Shown: positions 55,698-64,000 of the stretch, piece by piece
Numbering within the stretch: the first letter of the stretch is position 1
Layout: every line of letters begins with the position of its first letter
Position numbers and translations under genes: made by a program
Origin: AP-15 sp963747735
Lineage (GTDB): Bacteria; Pseudomonadota; Alphaproteobacteria; ATCC43930; CGMCC-115725
Assembly: GCA_963747735.1 (NCBI GenBank)
Contig: CAVVGE010000005.1
Coordinates: 1-64,000, forward strand
Length of the DNA: 64,000 bases
Direction of reading: 5' to 3'
The notes under the pieces: generated by a model
Seen by the model: only the letters and a program-made list of their open reading frames with translations
What the model was told of the DNA's origin: nothing
The model's database searches: none

Positions 55698-56186
55698 ATG
55701 GCATTTTTAGAGCGCGGCGCGCGAAGCCTGTTCCTGACCGAGCTCGTCTCGGGCATGGCGCTGACCTTGCGCTACATGTTCCGGCGCGCGGTCACGGTCA
55801 ATTATCCCTATGAGAAGGGGCCGCTCAGCACCCGGTTTCGCGGCGAGCACGCGCTGCGCCGCTATCCGAACGGCGAGGAGCGGTGCATCGCCTGCAAATT
55901 GTGCGAGGCGATCTGCCCGGCCTTGGCGATCACGATCGAGGCCGAGCCGCGCGAGGACGGCAGCCGGCGCACGACGCGCTACGACATCGACATGACGAAA
56001 TGCATCTATTGCGGCTATTGCCAGGAGGCCTGCCCGGTCGATGCGATCGTCGAGGGCCCGAATTTCGAGTTTGCGACCGAAACCCGCGAGGAGCTGTTTT
56101 ACGACAAGGAAAAATTGCTGGCGAACGGCGACCGCTGGGAAGCCGAGATCGCCAAGAACCTGGCGCTCGATTTGCCGTACCGGTAA
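55698..56186 (+). CDS. nuoI: NADH-quinone oxidoreductase subunit I
   Basis: A 162-residue peripheral subunit with two 4Fe-4S clusters (N6a, N6b): CIACKLCEAICP and CIYCGYCQEACP, each C-x2-C-x2-C-x3-C-P. The N-terminal FLTELVSGMALTLRYMFRRA and NYPYEKGPLSTRFRGEHALR match the family. It is 27 bases after nuoH. Confidence 0.97.
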   Translation: MAFLERGARSLFLTELVSGMALTLRYMFRRAVTVNYPYEKGPLSTRFRGEHALRRYPNGEERCIACKLCEAICPALAITIEAEPREDGSRRTTRYDIDMTKCIYCGYCQEACPVDAIVEGPNFEFATETREELFYDKEKLLANGDRWEAEIAKNLALDLPYR

Positions 56187-56231
56187 GCAAATGCACCGGA
56201 TTCGCACCAGTCCGCGCAGCCGCCCTTCACT

Positions 56232-56262
56232 CACCTCCCCCCCGGCCGGCGGGGGAGAGGTG
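56232..56262. repeat. GC-rich palindrome in the nuoI-nuoJ gap
   Basis: CACCTCCCCCCCGG faces GGCGGGGGAGAGGTG around a short loop. It could form a strong stem between nuoI and nuoJ, as a dispersed palindromic element or an mRNA-stabilising/attenuating hairpin. There is no U tract. The surrounding gap (56187-56317) holds nothing else recognisable. Confidence 0.55.
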
Positions 56263-56317
56263 ATCGTCATTGGCGCCTTCCGGGAGGCCGCAGCACGGCA
56301 CGGGCGGGTAGGGGGCG

Positions 56318-56923
56318 ATGATCGTCCAGGCGGTGCTGTTCTACATTTTTGCCGTGATGACGGTGGTGTCGGGCGCGCTTGTCGTCACCGCCCGCAACCC
56401 GGTGCATTCGGTGCTGTTCCTGATCCTGGCCTTCTTCAACACCGCCGGTCTCTTTGTGCTGATCGGGGCGGAGTTTCTGGCGATGATCCTGGTCATCGTC
56501 TATGTCGGCGCGGTCGCGGTCTTGTTCATGTTTGTCGTGATGATGCTCGACATCGATTTCGACCAGCTGCGCAGCGGCTTTGTGCGCTATCTGCCGATCG
56601 GCGGATTGGTCGGGCTCGTGCTGTTGGCCGAGCTGATCGCGTTTGCGGCGGTGATCCCGGGCGGGTTCGGTGCCGCACCGTTTCCGGCGCAGGCAGCGAC
56701 CCTGACCAACACGCAGGCGCTCGGCGAGGTGCTCTATACCCGCTATCTGCTCGCCTTTCAGGTGGCGGGGCTGATCCTGCTCGTCGCGATGGTCGGCGCT
56801 ATCGTGCTGACCCTGCGCCGCCGCCAGGATGTGCGCCGCCAGTCGATCGCGGCCCAGCTCGCCCGCACCCGCGCGCAATCGGTCGAGGTGGTCAAGGTCC
56901 GCGTTCGGGAAGGGGTCGGGTGA
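56318..56923 (+). CDS. nuoJ: NADH-quinone oxidoreductase subunit J
   Basis: A 201-residue membrane subunit with five hydrophobic segments. Signature sequence: ARNPVHSVLFLILAFFNTAG, then FLAMILVIVYVGAVAVLFMF containing the pi-bulge helix important for proton coupling. The C-terminal tail is basic. The stop overlaps nuoK by one base (TGATG). Confidence 0.95.
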   Translation: MIVQAVLFYIFAVMTVVSGALVVTARNPVHSVLFLILAFFNTAGLFVLIGAEFLAMILVIVYVGAVAVLFMFVVMMLDIDFDQLRSGFVRYLPIGGLVGLVLLAELIAFAAVIPGGFGAAPFPAQAATLTNTQALGEVLYTRYLLAFQVAGLILLVAMVGAIVLTLRRRQDVRRQSIAAQLARTRAQSVEVVKVRVREGVG

Positions 56924-57228
56924 TGATCGGCCTGCCGCATTATCTGACCGTCGCCGCCATCCTGTTCAGCACCGGCATCTTCGGCATCTTTCTCAACCGC
57001 AAGAACGTGATCATCATCCTGATGTCGATCGAGCTGATGCTGCTCGCGGTCAACATCAACTTTGTCGCCTTTTCGGTCTTTCTGAACGACATCGTCGGTC
57101 AGGCATTTGCCATGTTTGTGCTGACCGTCGCCGCGGCCGAGGCGGCGATCGGGCTCGCGATCCTCGTCGTCTATTTCCGCAACCGCGGCACGATCCGGGT
57201 CGAAGACATCAACATGATGAAGGGGTAG
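56923..57228 (+). CDS. nuoK: NADH-quinone oxidoreductase subunit K
   Basis: A 101-residue membrane subunit with three helices. The helix IFLNRKNVIIILMSIELMLL holds the conserved glutamate used in proton transfer, and the second is in TVAAAEAAIGLAILVVYFR. Start ATG 56923 gives the standard length; a GTG at 56920 would add one residue. Confidence 0.96.
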   Translation: MIGLPHYLTVAAILFSTGIFGIFLNRKNVIIILMSIELMLLAVNINFVAFSVFLNDIVGQAFAMFVLTVAAAEAAIGLAILVVYFRNRGTIRVEDINMMKG

Positions 57229-57233
57229 CGGCC

Positions 57234-59171
57234 TTGGCCGTCGCGATCGTCTTCCTGCCGCTCCTCGCCTCGATCATCGCCGGCTTTTTCGGGCGCCAGA
57301 TCGGCGACCGCGGCGCTCAGCTCGTCACCTGCGGAGCGCTGCTCTTGGCGGCGGCGTTGTCGATCCCGCTGTTTTTGCAAATCCTCGCGACCGGCCACCC
57401 GCAGGTGATCCCGCTCGCCACCTGGATCGTCGCGGGCGGGGTCGATGCCTCCTGGGCGATCCGGCTCGACACCTTGAGCGGCGTGATGATCGTCACCGTG
57501 ACCGTCCTCTCGTCGATGATCCATGTCTACTCGATCGGCTACATGGCCGAGGATCCGTCGATCCCGCGCTTTATGGCCTATATGAGCCTCTTTACCTTCT
57601 CCATGCTGGCGCTGGTCACGGCCGACAACTTTGTCCAGCTGTTCTTCGGCTGGGAAGGTGTCGGCCTGATGTCCTACCTCTTGATCGGCTTCTGGTACGA
57701 CCGCCCGAGCGCCAATGCCGCCGCGATCAAGGCCTTTGTCGTCAACCGGATCGGCGATTTCGGCTTTGTCCTCGGCATTTTCACCGTGTTCGTGATCTTT
57801 GGCACGCTCGATTTCGGCGCCGTCTTTGCCAAGGTGCCGCACGCCGTCGGTCTGAACATGGATTTTCTCGGCTGGCGGGTCGATGCGCTCTCGCTCGCCG
57901 GCATCCTCTTGTTTATCGGCGCGATGGGGAAGTCGGCGCAGGTCCCGCTGCACACCTGGCTGCCCGACGCGATGGAGGGCCCGACCCCGGTCTCAGCCTT
58001 GATCCACGCCGCGACGATGGTGACCGCCGGCGTGTTCATGGTGGCGCGGCTCTCGCCGCTCTTCGAATACACGCCGACCGCGATCGGCGTCGTCGGCGTG
58101 ATCGGTGCCACCACCTGCTTTTTCGCCGCCACCATCGGCATGGCGCAAAACGACATCAAAAAGGTCGTCGCCTATTCGACCTGCAGCCAGCTCGGCTACA
58201 TGTTCATCGCCGCCGGGGTTTCCGCCTATGCCGCCGGCGTCTTCCACCTGTTCACCCACGCCTTCTTCAAGGGACTTTTGTTCCTGTGCTGTGGTGCTGT
58301 GATCCATGCGATGGGCGGCGAGCAGGACATGCGCCATATGGGCGGGTTGTGGCGCAAGACCCCGGTCACCTATGTGACGATGTGGGCGGGCGCCTTGTCG
58401 CTGAGCGCGATCGGCATCTGGGGTGTCGGCTTTTCCGGCTATTTCTCAAAGGACACGATCCTCGAAGCCGCCTGGGCCTCGGGCACCGCGGTTGGCCGCT
58501 ATGGCTGGGTGCTCGGCACGCTGACCGCGTTTATGACCGCTTTCTACATCTCGCGCGTAATGTTTATGACCTTTCACGGCGAGTCGCGCGCCGATGAGGA
58601 GACCCTGCATCACGCCCATGATGCGCCGTGGGTGATGCTGGTGCCGCTGATCGTGCTGGCGATCGGGGCTACCTTTTTTGGCGGGCTCGGCTACAGCCAT
58701 TTTGTCGGCGCCGAGCACGAGGCTTTCTGGAAAACCTCGATTTTTGTGTTGCCGCGGTTGAACTCGCTCGGCGAGCTCGAAAGCGTGCCGGGGGTGGTCC
58801 GCTATTTGCCGCTCATCATGGCGCTCGCCGGGATTGGCGTCGCCTATGTCTTCTATGTCGTGGACCCGAGAATACCGGTGCGGCTCGCCGCGCAGTTCCG
58901 CGCGATCTACTTGTTTGTGGTCAACAAATGGTATTTCGATGAATTGTATGACTGGGTGTTTGTGCGCACCGCCTTTGTCCTCGGCGACGGGTTGTGGAAA
59001 TCGGGCGACGGCACCGTCATCGACGGTCTCGGCCCCGACGGCGTCTCGGCGCTGACCCGCGATTTGGCGCGGCAGGCGAGCCGGCTGCAGACCGGATATC
59101 TCTATCACTATGCCTTTGTCATGATGATCGGCCTGGTCGGTTTTGTGACCTGGTATCTGTTCCCGCGCTGA
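57234..59171 (+). CDS. nuoL: NADH-quinone oxidoreductase subunit L
   Basis: A 645-residue antiporter-like proton-pump subunit at the distal end of complex I. It starts at TTG 57234 with AAGGGG upstream, 5 bases after nuoK. Characteristic blocks are TADNFVQLFFGWEGVGLMSY, VNRIGDFGFVLGIF, HTWLPDAMEGPTPVSALIHA, KKVVAYSTCSQLGYMFIAAG and FTHAFFKGLLFLCCGAVIHA. The lateral helix follows FVVNKWYFDELYDWVFV. Confidence 0.96.
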   Translation: MAVAIVFLPLLASIIAGFFGRQIGDRGAQLVTCGALLLAAALSIPLFLQILATGHPQVIPLATWIVAGGVDASWAIRLDTLSGVMIVTVTVLSSMIHVYSIGYMAEDPSIPRFMAYMSLFTFSMLALVTADNFVQLFFGWEGVGLMSYLLIGFWYDRPSANAAAIKAFVVNRIGDFGFVLGIFTVFVIFGTLDFGAVFAKVPHAVGLNMDFLGWRVDALSLAGILLFIGAMGKSAQVPLHTWLPDAMEGPTPVSALIHAATMVTAGVFMVARLSPLFEYTPTAIGVVGVIGATTCFFAATIGMAQNDIKKVVAYSTCSQLGYMFIAAGVSAYAAGVFHLFTHAFFKGLLFLCCGAVIHAMGGEQDMRHMGGLWRKTPVTYVTMWAGALSLSAIGIWGVGFSGYFSKDTILEAAWASGTAVGRYGWVLGTLTAFMTAFYISRVMFMTFHGESRADEETLHHAHDAPWVMLVPLIVLAIGATFFGGLGYSHFVGAEHEAFWKTSIFVLPRLNSLGELESVPGVVRYLPLIMALAGIGVAYVFYVVDPRIPVRLAAQFRAIYLFVVNKWYFDELYDWVFVRTAFVLGDGLWKSGDGTVIDGLGPDGVSALTRDLARQASRLQTGYLYHYAFVMMIGLVGFVTWYLFPR

Positions 59172-59187
59172 AGACAGGAACAAAACC

Positions 59188-60714
59188 GTGAGCCATTGGC
59201 CACTCCTGTCCTTGGTGACGTTTCTGCCGCTCGTCGGCGCTGCCTTCATTCTGGTGGCGCGCGGCGAAGAGCGGGTGGTCGCGCAAAACGCGCGCTGGAT
59301 CGCGCTGTGGACCTCGCTGATCGTCTTTGCCCTGTCGATCGTGCTCTGGATCGAGTTCGACCCGACCACCTCCGACTTTCAATTTGTCGAGCGGGCGGAT
59401 TGGGTCACCTTGGGCGGGTTCAAGTTCAGCTACCACATGGGGATCGACGGCATTTCGTTGTTTTTTATTCTGCTTTCCACCTTGTTGACCTTGGTGTCGA
59501 TCGTTTCAGCGTGGGAGGCGATCCAAACTCGGGTCAGGGAATTCATGATCGCATTCCTTGTCCTGGAAACCTTGATGGTCGGGATATTTTGCGCACTGGA
59601 TTTCATCGTTTTCTATATATTCTTTGAAGGCGTGCTGATCCCGATGTTCCTGATCATCGGGATTTGGGGTGCAAGCAACCGGGTCTATGCTGCATTCAAG
59701 TTCTTTCTCTACACCTTGCTCGGCTCGGTGCTGATGCTGCTCGCCGTCTTGGCCGTCTATTTTACAACCGGGACGACCGATATCGTCTATGCGCTGAACC
59801 ACAGCGAGCTCTTCTCCGCCGGTTTGCAGAAATGGCTGTGGCTCGCCTTTTTCGCCTCCTTTGCGATCAAGGTGCCGATGTGGCCGGTGCACACCTGGCT
59901 CCCCGATGCGCATGTCGAGGCGCCGACCGCCGGCTCGGTCATTTTGGCGGGCATCCTGCTGAAGCTCGGCGGCTATGGGTTCATCCGGTTCTCGCTGCCG
60001 ATGTTCCCGCTCGCCTCGCATTACTTCACGCCGCTCATATTCATCCTCAGCGCGATCGCGGTGATCTACACCTCGCTGGTGGCGCTGGCGCAGACCGACA
60101 TGAAGAAGCTGGTCGCCTATTCGTCGATCGCTCATATGGGCTTTGTCACGATGGGCACCTTTGCGGTGACCAGCGAGGCGGTGCAGGGCGCCGTCATCCA
60201 GATGCTGAGCCACGGCCTCGTCTCGGCCGCGCTCTTTCTCTGCGTCGGCGTCCTCTACGACCGGCTGCACACGCACGAGATCGCGCGCTTCGGCGGGCTG
60301 GTGCACCGCATGCCGGCCTATGCCTTTGTCTTTATGGCCTTTACCTTGGCGGCGGTCGGGTTGCCCGGCACCAGCGGCTTTATCGGCGAGTTCCTGATCC
60401 TCATCGGCACCTTCCGGGTCAGCACGCTCGAATGCACGCTCGCGGCGACCGCCCTGTTTCTCGGCGTTTCCTACATGCTCTACCTCTATCGCCGCGTCAT
60501 TTTCGGGACGATCACCCGCGCCGATTTGCGCGGCTTTCTCGATCTGAGCCTGCGCGAGAAATTGGTGTTCGCGCCGCTCCTGATATTGGTGCTGTGGATG
60601 GGCTTTTATCCGAGCTCGTTTCTGACGCCGATCCAACCTTCGGTCGATCATCTGGTCAAAGAGGTCCACGCCGCCACCGACGCTGCCGGCCTGCGCCGCG
60701 CGAGCCTGCCGTGA
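59188..60714 (+). CDS. nuoM: NADH-quinone oxidoreductase subunit M
   Basis: A 508-residue proton-pump subunit starting at GTG 59188. Blocks include MGIDGISLFFILLSTLLTLV, VLIPMFLIIGIWGASNRVYA (conserved glutamate in FFEGVL), PVHTWLPDAHVEAPTAGSVI and KKLVAYSSIAHMGFVTMG. The stretch 59450-59700 uses more A/T-ending codons than the rest of the operon. Confidence 0.96.
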   Translation: MSHWPLLSLVTFLPLVGAAFILVARGEERVVAQNARWIALWTSLIVFALSIVLWIEFDPTTSDFQFVERADWVTLGGFKFSYHMGIDGISLFFILLSTLLTLVSIVSAWEAIQTRVREFMIAFLVLETLMVGIFCALDFIVFYIFFEGVLIPMFLIIGIWGASNRVYAAFKFFLYTLLGSVLMLLAVLAVYFTTGTTDIVYALNHSELFSAGLQKWLWLAFFASFAIKVPMWPVHTWLPDAHVEAPTAGSVILAGILLKLGGYGFIRFSLPMFPLASHYFTPLIFILSAIAVIYTSLVALAQTDMKKLVAYSSIAHMGFVTMGTFAVTSEAVQGAVIQMLSHGLVSAALFLCVGVLYDRLHTHEIARFGGLVHRMPAYAFVFMAFTLAAVGLPGTSGFIGEFLILIGTFRVSTLECTLAATALFLGVSYMLYLYRRVIFGTITRADLRGFLDLSLREKLVFAPLLILVLWMGFYPSSFLTPIQPSVDHLVKEVHAATDAAGLRRASLP

Positions 60715-60754
60715 GCGGTTGTGAGATGAGCCGCGGCAAAACCGCCTTGCGCGG

Positions 60755-60832
60755 GCTCGTCCCGCGGATCCACGGCTTCGCTTTAGGAGCCCAAAGCCGT
60801 GGATGGCCGGGGCAAGTCCGGCCAAGACGAGG
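60755..60832. repeat. Palindromic intergenic element between nuoM and nuoN
   Basis: ATCCACGGCTT (60769-60779) faces AAGCCGTGGAT (60794-60804), a perfect 11-bp stem; outer parts CTCGTCCCGCG and GGCCAAGACGAG continue the dyad. It is of the dispersed G-G-A-T-C-C-A-C-G type and fills most of the 153-base gap inside the operon. Confidence 0.65.
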
Positions 60833-60867
60833 GGAACCGGTCGGCTGCTTGAGTTGGGGTGCGTAGG

Positions 60868-62319
60868 ATGCCCGCCCTTGCCGTTCCCTCATTGTCGCCG
60901 GCATTGCCCGAGATATTGCTGGCCGTGCTCGCGATGGCGCTGCTGATCGTCGGCGCGTTGCGCGGCGAGGGCTCGACCCGGCTCGTCTCGTGGCTCGCGG
61001 TCGCGGTCCTGGTCCTGGTCCTGATCGTCTCGCAATTGGGCGGTGGCGAGCGGCGCCTCGGCTTTTATGGGATGTTCGTCAGCGACGCCTTCGCGCTCTT
61101 TATGAAGGCGCTGGTGCTGATCGGATCGGCCACGGCGATCGTCATGGCGATCCGCTACAACGAGGACGAGGCGATCGGCCGCTTCGAGTTTCCGGTCCTG
61201 GTGCTGTTGGCGACGACCGGGATGATGGTGATGATCTCGGCCAACGACCTGATCACGCTCTATGTCGGGCTCGAATTGCAGAATTTGGCGCTTTACGTCC
61301 TCGCCAGCTTCAACCGCGATTCGGCGCGGTCGAGCGAGGCGGGCCTCAAATATTTTGTGCTCGGCGGCTTGTCGTCCGGCTTTTTGCTGTATGGCATCTC
61401 GATGGTCTACGGCTTTTCCGGCACCACCGCCTTCGCCGATCTCGCAAAATTGATGGCGGCGCATCAGCCGATTGCGAGCGGGCTCATTGTCGGGCTTGTC
61501 TTTGTCGTCGTCGGTCTCGCCTTCAAGGTGTCGGCGGTGCCGTTCCATATGTGGACGCCCGACGTCTACGAAGGAGCGCCGACCCCGGTCGCCGCCTTTT
61601 TTGCGGTCGCCCCCAAGATGGCGGCGCTGGCGCTGTTTATCCGCTTTATGGTGTCGCCGTTTGGGCCGCTGATCCTCGAATGGCGCCAGCTGATCATCTT
61701 TTTGTCGATCGCCTCGATGGTGCTGGGGGCGGTCGCCGCCATCGCCCAGCGCAACATCAAGCGGATGATGGCCTACAGCTCGATCGGCCATGTCGGATAT
61801 GCGCTGATCGGGCTCGCCGTCGGCACCGCGAGCGGCATCCGCGGCGTGCTCGTGTACCTGGCGATCTATCTCGTCATGAACCTCGGCGCCTGGGCGGTGA
61901 TCTTGTGCATGCGCCGCCGGGGCGAGATGGTCGAGGACATCACCGACCTCTCCGGGCTCGCCCGCACCCAGCCGCCGCTGGCCCTGGCGCTGGCGATCTT
62001 TCTCTTTGCCTTGAGCGGGATCCCGCCGACCGCCGGGTTTTTTGCCAAGCTCTACATCTTTCTGGCGGCGATCGACGCCAAGCTGACCGGGCTCGCGGTG
62101 ATCGGCGTCGTGACCAGCGTCGTCGGCGCGGTCTATTATTTGCGCATCGTCAAGATCATGTATTTCGACGAGGCGGGCGAGGGGTTCGACCGGCCGATCT
62201 GCGCCGAGCTGAAGGCGGTGGTGTTTGTCACCGCGGTCGTGACCATGTTCTTTTTTCTGTTGCCGGGGCCGATCGTCGGCGGCGCCGAAGCCGCGGCGGC
62301 GGCGCTCTTCACCCGGTGA
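60868..62319 (+). CDS. nuoN: NADH-quinone oxidoreductase subunit N
   Basis: A 483-residue proton-pump subunit, last of the complex. Blocks are SANDLITLYVGLELQNLALY (conserved glutamate), FKVSAVPFHMWTPDVYEGAP, KRMMAYSSIGHVGYALIGLA and LSGIPPTAGFFAKLYIFLAA. ATG 60868 is used; a GTG at 60859 would add three residues. The stop overlaps birA (GTGA). Confidence 0.96.
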   Translation: MPALAVPSLSPALPEILLAVLAMALLIVGALRGEGSTRLVSWLAVAVLVLVLIVSQLGGGERRLGFYGMFVSDAFALFMKALVLIGSATAIVMAIRYNEDEAIGRFEFPVLVLLATTGMMVMISANDLITLYVGLELQNLALYVLASFNRDSARSSEAGLKYFVLGGLSSGFLLYGISMVYGFSGTTAFADLAKLMAAHQPIASGLIVGLVFVVVGLAFKVSAVPFHMWTPDVYEGAPTPVAAFFAVAPKMAALALFIRFMVSPFGPLILEWRQLIIFLSIASMVLGAVAAIAQRNIKRMMAYSSIGHVGYALIGLAVGTASGIRGVLVYLAIYLVMNLGAWAVILCMRRRGEMVEDITDLSGLARTQPPLALALAIFLFALSGIPPTAGFFAKLYIFLAAIDAKLTGLAVIGVVTSVVGAVYYLRIVKIMYFDEAGEGFDRPICAELKAVVFVTAVVTMFFFLLPGPIVGGAEAAAAALFTR

Positions 62320-63077
62320 CGCGGTTGGGGCCGAGGCTTCCTGCCGCTTACCGGCTGATCTCGTTCGACACGGTCGGCAGCACCAACGACGAAGCAAAAC
62401 GCCTCGCCCGCGCCGGCGCCGAGGCAGGCGCCTTGGTTTGGGCGCGGGAGCAGAGCGCCGGCCGCGGCCGGCGTGGCCGCCGCTGGGTCTCGCCGCCCGG
62501 CAACCTTTATCTGTCGCTGGTCCTGCGTCCGGCTTGCCCGGCGAGCCGGGCCGCGCAGCTCGGCTTTGTCGCAGCGCTCGCCGTCGGCGACATGCTTTCG
62601 ACGCTCGACCGGCTTCTCTACAACCGGCTTCTCTACAAATGGCCGAACGACGTGCTGGTCGCGGGCCGCAAGATCGCCGGCATCTTGCTCGAATCGGAAA
62701 TGGGGAGCAGCGGGGCGTTGGCCTTTCTCGTCGTCGGCGTCGGCGTCAACCTCGCCTCTGCTCCGGAGGATGCCGAGCTGCCGGCGACCTCGGTTGTTGC
62801 CGAGACCGGCATCGCCCCCGGCCCGGTGGCGTCGCTCGAAGCCTTTGCCCGACATTTTGAGCACTGGTCGGAGCGCTGGCGCCGCGACGGGTTTGCGCCG
62901 GTGCGCTCGGCGTGGCGCGAGCGCGCCATGGGGCTCGGCGAGCCGATCCGGGTGCGGCTCGACAACCTCACGCTCGCCGGACGGCTGATCGATATAGATG
63001 ACGAAGGCGCGCTGCTGCTGGAGACCGGCGGGGAGCGCCGCCGCATCGCCGCGGGCGAGGTCTTTCCCGCGGCATGA
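62316..63077 (+). CDS. birA: Biotin-[acetyl-CoA-carboxylase] ligase (class I)
   Basis: A 253-residue enzyme that activates biotin and attaches it to carboxylases. It lacks the N-terminal HTH repressor domain of enteric BirA. The biotin/ATP loop is SAGRGRRGRRWVSPPGNLYL, the catalytic lysine block is YKWPNDVLVAGRKIAGILLE, and the C-terminal domain is a small SH3-like fold. A 15-bp duplication (62610-62639) doubles the LLYNR/LLYK residues just before KWPND. The GTG start overlaps nuoN; nuoN-birA-coaX-RNase J is a usual alphaproteobacterial order. Confidence 0.94.
   Translation: MTRLGPRLPAAYRLISFDTVGSTNDEAKRLARAGAEAGALVWAREQSAGRGRRGRRWVSPPGNLYLSLVLRPACPASRAAQLGFVAALAVGDMLSTLDRLLYNRLLYKWPNDVLVAGRKIAGILLESEMGSSGALAFLVVGVGVNLASAPEDAELPATSVVAETGIAPGPVASLEAFARHFEHWSERWRRDGFAPVRSAWRERAMGLGEPIRVRLDNLTLAGRLIDIDDEGALLLETGGERRRIAAGEVFPAA
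62610..62639 (+). repeat. 15-bp in-frame tandem duplication in birA
   Basis: CGGCTTCTCTACAAC is followed at once by CGGCTTCTCTACAAA. It inserts five residues (R-L-L-Y-N) directly before the KWPNDV active-site motif. Confidence 0.92.
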
Positions 63078-63087
63078 AGGAGCCGAC

Positions 63088-63861
63088 ATGCTGCTCGCGA
63101 TCAACGCCAACAATACCAACACGGTGTTTTCCGTGTGGCAGGGCGATCGCCGCCGCGGCGTCTGGCGGGCCGCCACCGATGCGCGGCGCACCGCCGATGA
63201 ATACGTCGTATGGCTCGACCATATGCTGGCGCTGGAGGGGCTGGCGCGGCGGGGGATCACCGGAACCATCGTCGCCAGCGTGGTGCCCGAGAGCAATTTC
63301 AACCTGCGCCGGCTGTGCCGCCACTATTGCGGCAACGAGCCGCTGATGGTCGGAGAGCCCGGTGTCGTGCTCGGCGCCCGGGCGATCGTCGATCGGCCCG
63401 AGGAGGTCGGCGCCGACCGCCTCTGCAACACCGTCGGCGCCCATGATCGGTATGCGAAGCCGCTCGTCGTCGTCGATTTTGGCACCACGACCAATTTCGA
63501 CGTGGTCGATGCCGACGGCGACTATCGCGGCGGCATCATCGCACCCGGCATCAACCTGTCGAACCAGGCGCTGCACCTCGCTGCCGCAAAGCTGCCGAGC
63601 GTGCCGATCCGGCGCCCCGAGCGGGTGATCGGCACGAGCACCGTCGCCTGCATGCAATCGGGCATCTTCTGGGGCTATGTCGGCTTGATCGAAGGGCTCG
63701 TCGAGCGCGCCAAGCGCGAGTTCGGGGAGCCGATGGCGGTGGTCGCGACCGGCGGCCTGGCGCCGCTGTTCGATGGCGCAACATCGGTGATCGATATCGT
63801 CGATCCCGACCTGACCTTATGGGGGCTCAACCTGATCTACCGGCGAAACCGCGGCCCATGA
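63088..63861 (+). CDS. coaX: Type III pantothenate kinase
   Basis: A 257-residue kinase for the first step of CoA synthesis, K+-dependent and not feedback-inhibited. Family blocks are VASVVPESNFNLRRLCRHYC, GADRLCNTVGAHDRYAKPLV, VVVDFGTTTNFDVVDADGDY and GGIIAPGINLSNQALHLAAA. The phosphate-binding N-terminus reads INANNTNTVFSVWQ where the consensus is D-x-G-N-T-N-T; D and G are both replaced by N. AAGGAG precedes ATG 63088. The stop overlaps RNase J. Confidence 0.93.
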   Translation: MLLAINANNTNTVFSVWQGDRRRGVWRAATDARRTADEYVVWLDHMLALEGLARRGITGTIVASVVPESNFNLRRLCRHYCGNEPLMVGEPGVVLGARAIVDRPEEVGADRLCNTVGAHDRYAKPLVVVDFGTTTNFDVVDADGDYRGGIIAPGINLSNQALHLAAAKLPSVPIRRPERVIGTSTVACMQSGIFWGYVGLIEGLVERAKREFGEPMAVVATGGLAPLFDGATSVIDIVDPDLTLWGLNLIYRRNRGP

Positions 63862-64000
63862 ACGATCCTTTGCCGCCGCCCGCCCTGCGGATGGACGCGG
63901 GCGCGCTCTACTTCGTCTCGCTCGGCGGGGCCGGCGAGATCGGCATGAACCTCAACCTCTACGGTGCCGCGGGGGATTGGCTGATCCTCGATTGCGGCGT
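63858..64000 (+). CDS. rnj: Ribonuclease J, N-terminal start (cut by window end)
   Basis: Forty-seven codons are visible from ATG 63858, overlapping coaX by four bases. After a short leader the sequence YFVSLGGAGEIGMNLNLYGA and WLILDCGV matches the first strands of the metallo-beta-lactamase domain of RNase J (P/S-L-G-G-x-G-E-I-G-M-N). The catalytic HxHxDH motif lies beyond the window. The gene order after coaX supports the call. Confidence 0.9.
   Translation, partial: MNDPLPPPALRMDAGALYFVSLGGAGEIGMNLNLYGAAGDWLILDCG

Overview
This window is a GC-rich stretch (by eye about two thirds G+C) of an alphaproteobacterial chromosome. Diagnostic blocks are rpoZ-rsh-acpS-lepB-rnc, tig-clpP-clpX-lon-hup, and a full fourteen-gene nuo operon followed by birA-coaX-RNase J. 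A Rhodospirillales-like or related deep lineage fits best from gene content, but the sequence alone does not fix the genus. There are no rRNA genes, CRISPR arrays or intact insertion sequences. Six tRNA genes are present (Asn, Cys, His, Leu, Val, Asp).

Region 1 (1-9 kb) is accessory and decayed. It holds the end of a methyltransferase, a lone receiver-domain protein and an amidohydrolase. These are followed by a 3.35 kb gene for a PD-(D/E)XK-nuclease-like plus helical-repeat protein that has been shattered by many frameshifts. After it come an HpaI-type aldolase, a glyoxalase, and a graveyard of fragments (acyl-CoA synthetase end, IS5-type transposase start, REP-associated transposase, MazF start) surrounding an intact VapBC-type toxin-antitoxin pair and an orphan antitoxin.

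Region 2 (9-25.5 kb) starts with a TPP riboswitch and thiC, then a BrnT/BrnA pair, a Nudix hydrolase, two tandem paralogous lipoproteins, an acyl-CoA dehydrogenase, UppP, a DUF1906 lipoprotein, and a two-subunit Rieske dioxygenase. A GDSL esterase, a MetE-like protein and a copper/cytochrome-oxidase assembly group (CtaG-like, PCuAC, SCO) follow.

Region 3 (25.5-47.5 kb) is housekeeping: gyrA-coaD, tRNAs, rpoZ with a remarkable 12-fold 18-bp repeat, rsh, acpS, lepB and rnc. A catabolic pair (SDR plus a frameshifted HpaB-type flavin monooxygenase) runs on the other strand. NAD(P)HX repair, malonyl-CoA decarboxylase, and the trigger factor/Clp/Lon protein quality-control block with HU complete it.

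Region 4 (47.5-64 kb) is the respiratory complex I operon nuoABCDEFGHIJKLMN, mostly with ATGA/GTGA-type overlaps. A frameshifted DUF2283 remnant lies between nuoF and nuoG. The operon runs on into birA, coaX and the start of RNase J.

The most unusual property of the window is the number of short tandem duplications (13-22 bp units, 2 to 12 copies) at gene ends, promoters and inside genes. Three of these arrays repeat a TTGAC(C/G) -35-like hexamer in front of genes, one creates mini-ORFs before acpS, and one has expanded the C-terminal tail of RNA polymerase omega. No intact, wholly new multi-gene system could be demonstrated; the best candidate for an undescribed (now dead) system is the shattered nuclease-repeat gene at 2.0-5.4 kb.
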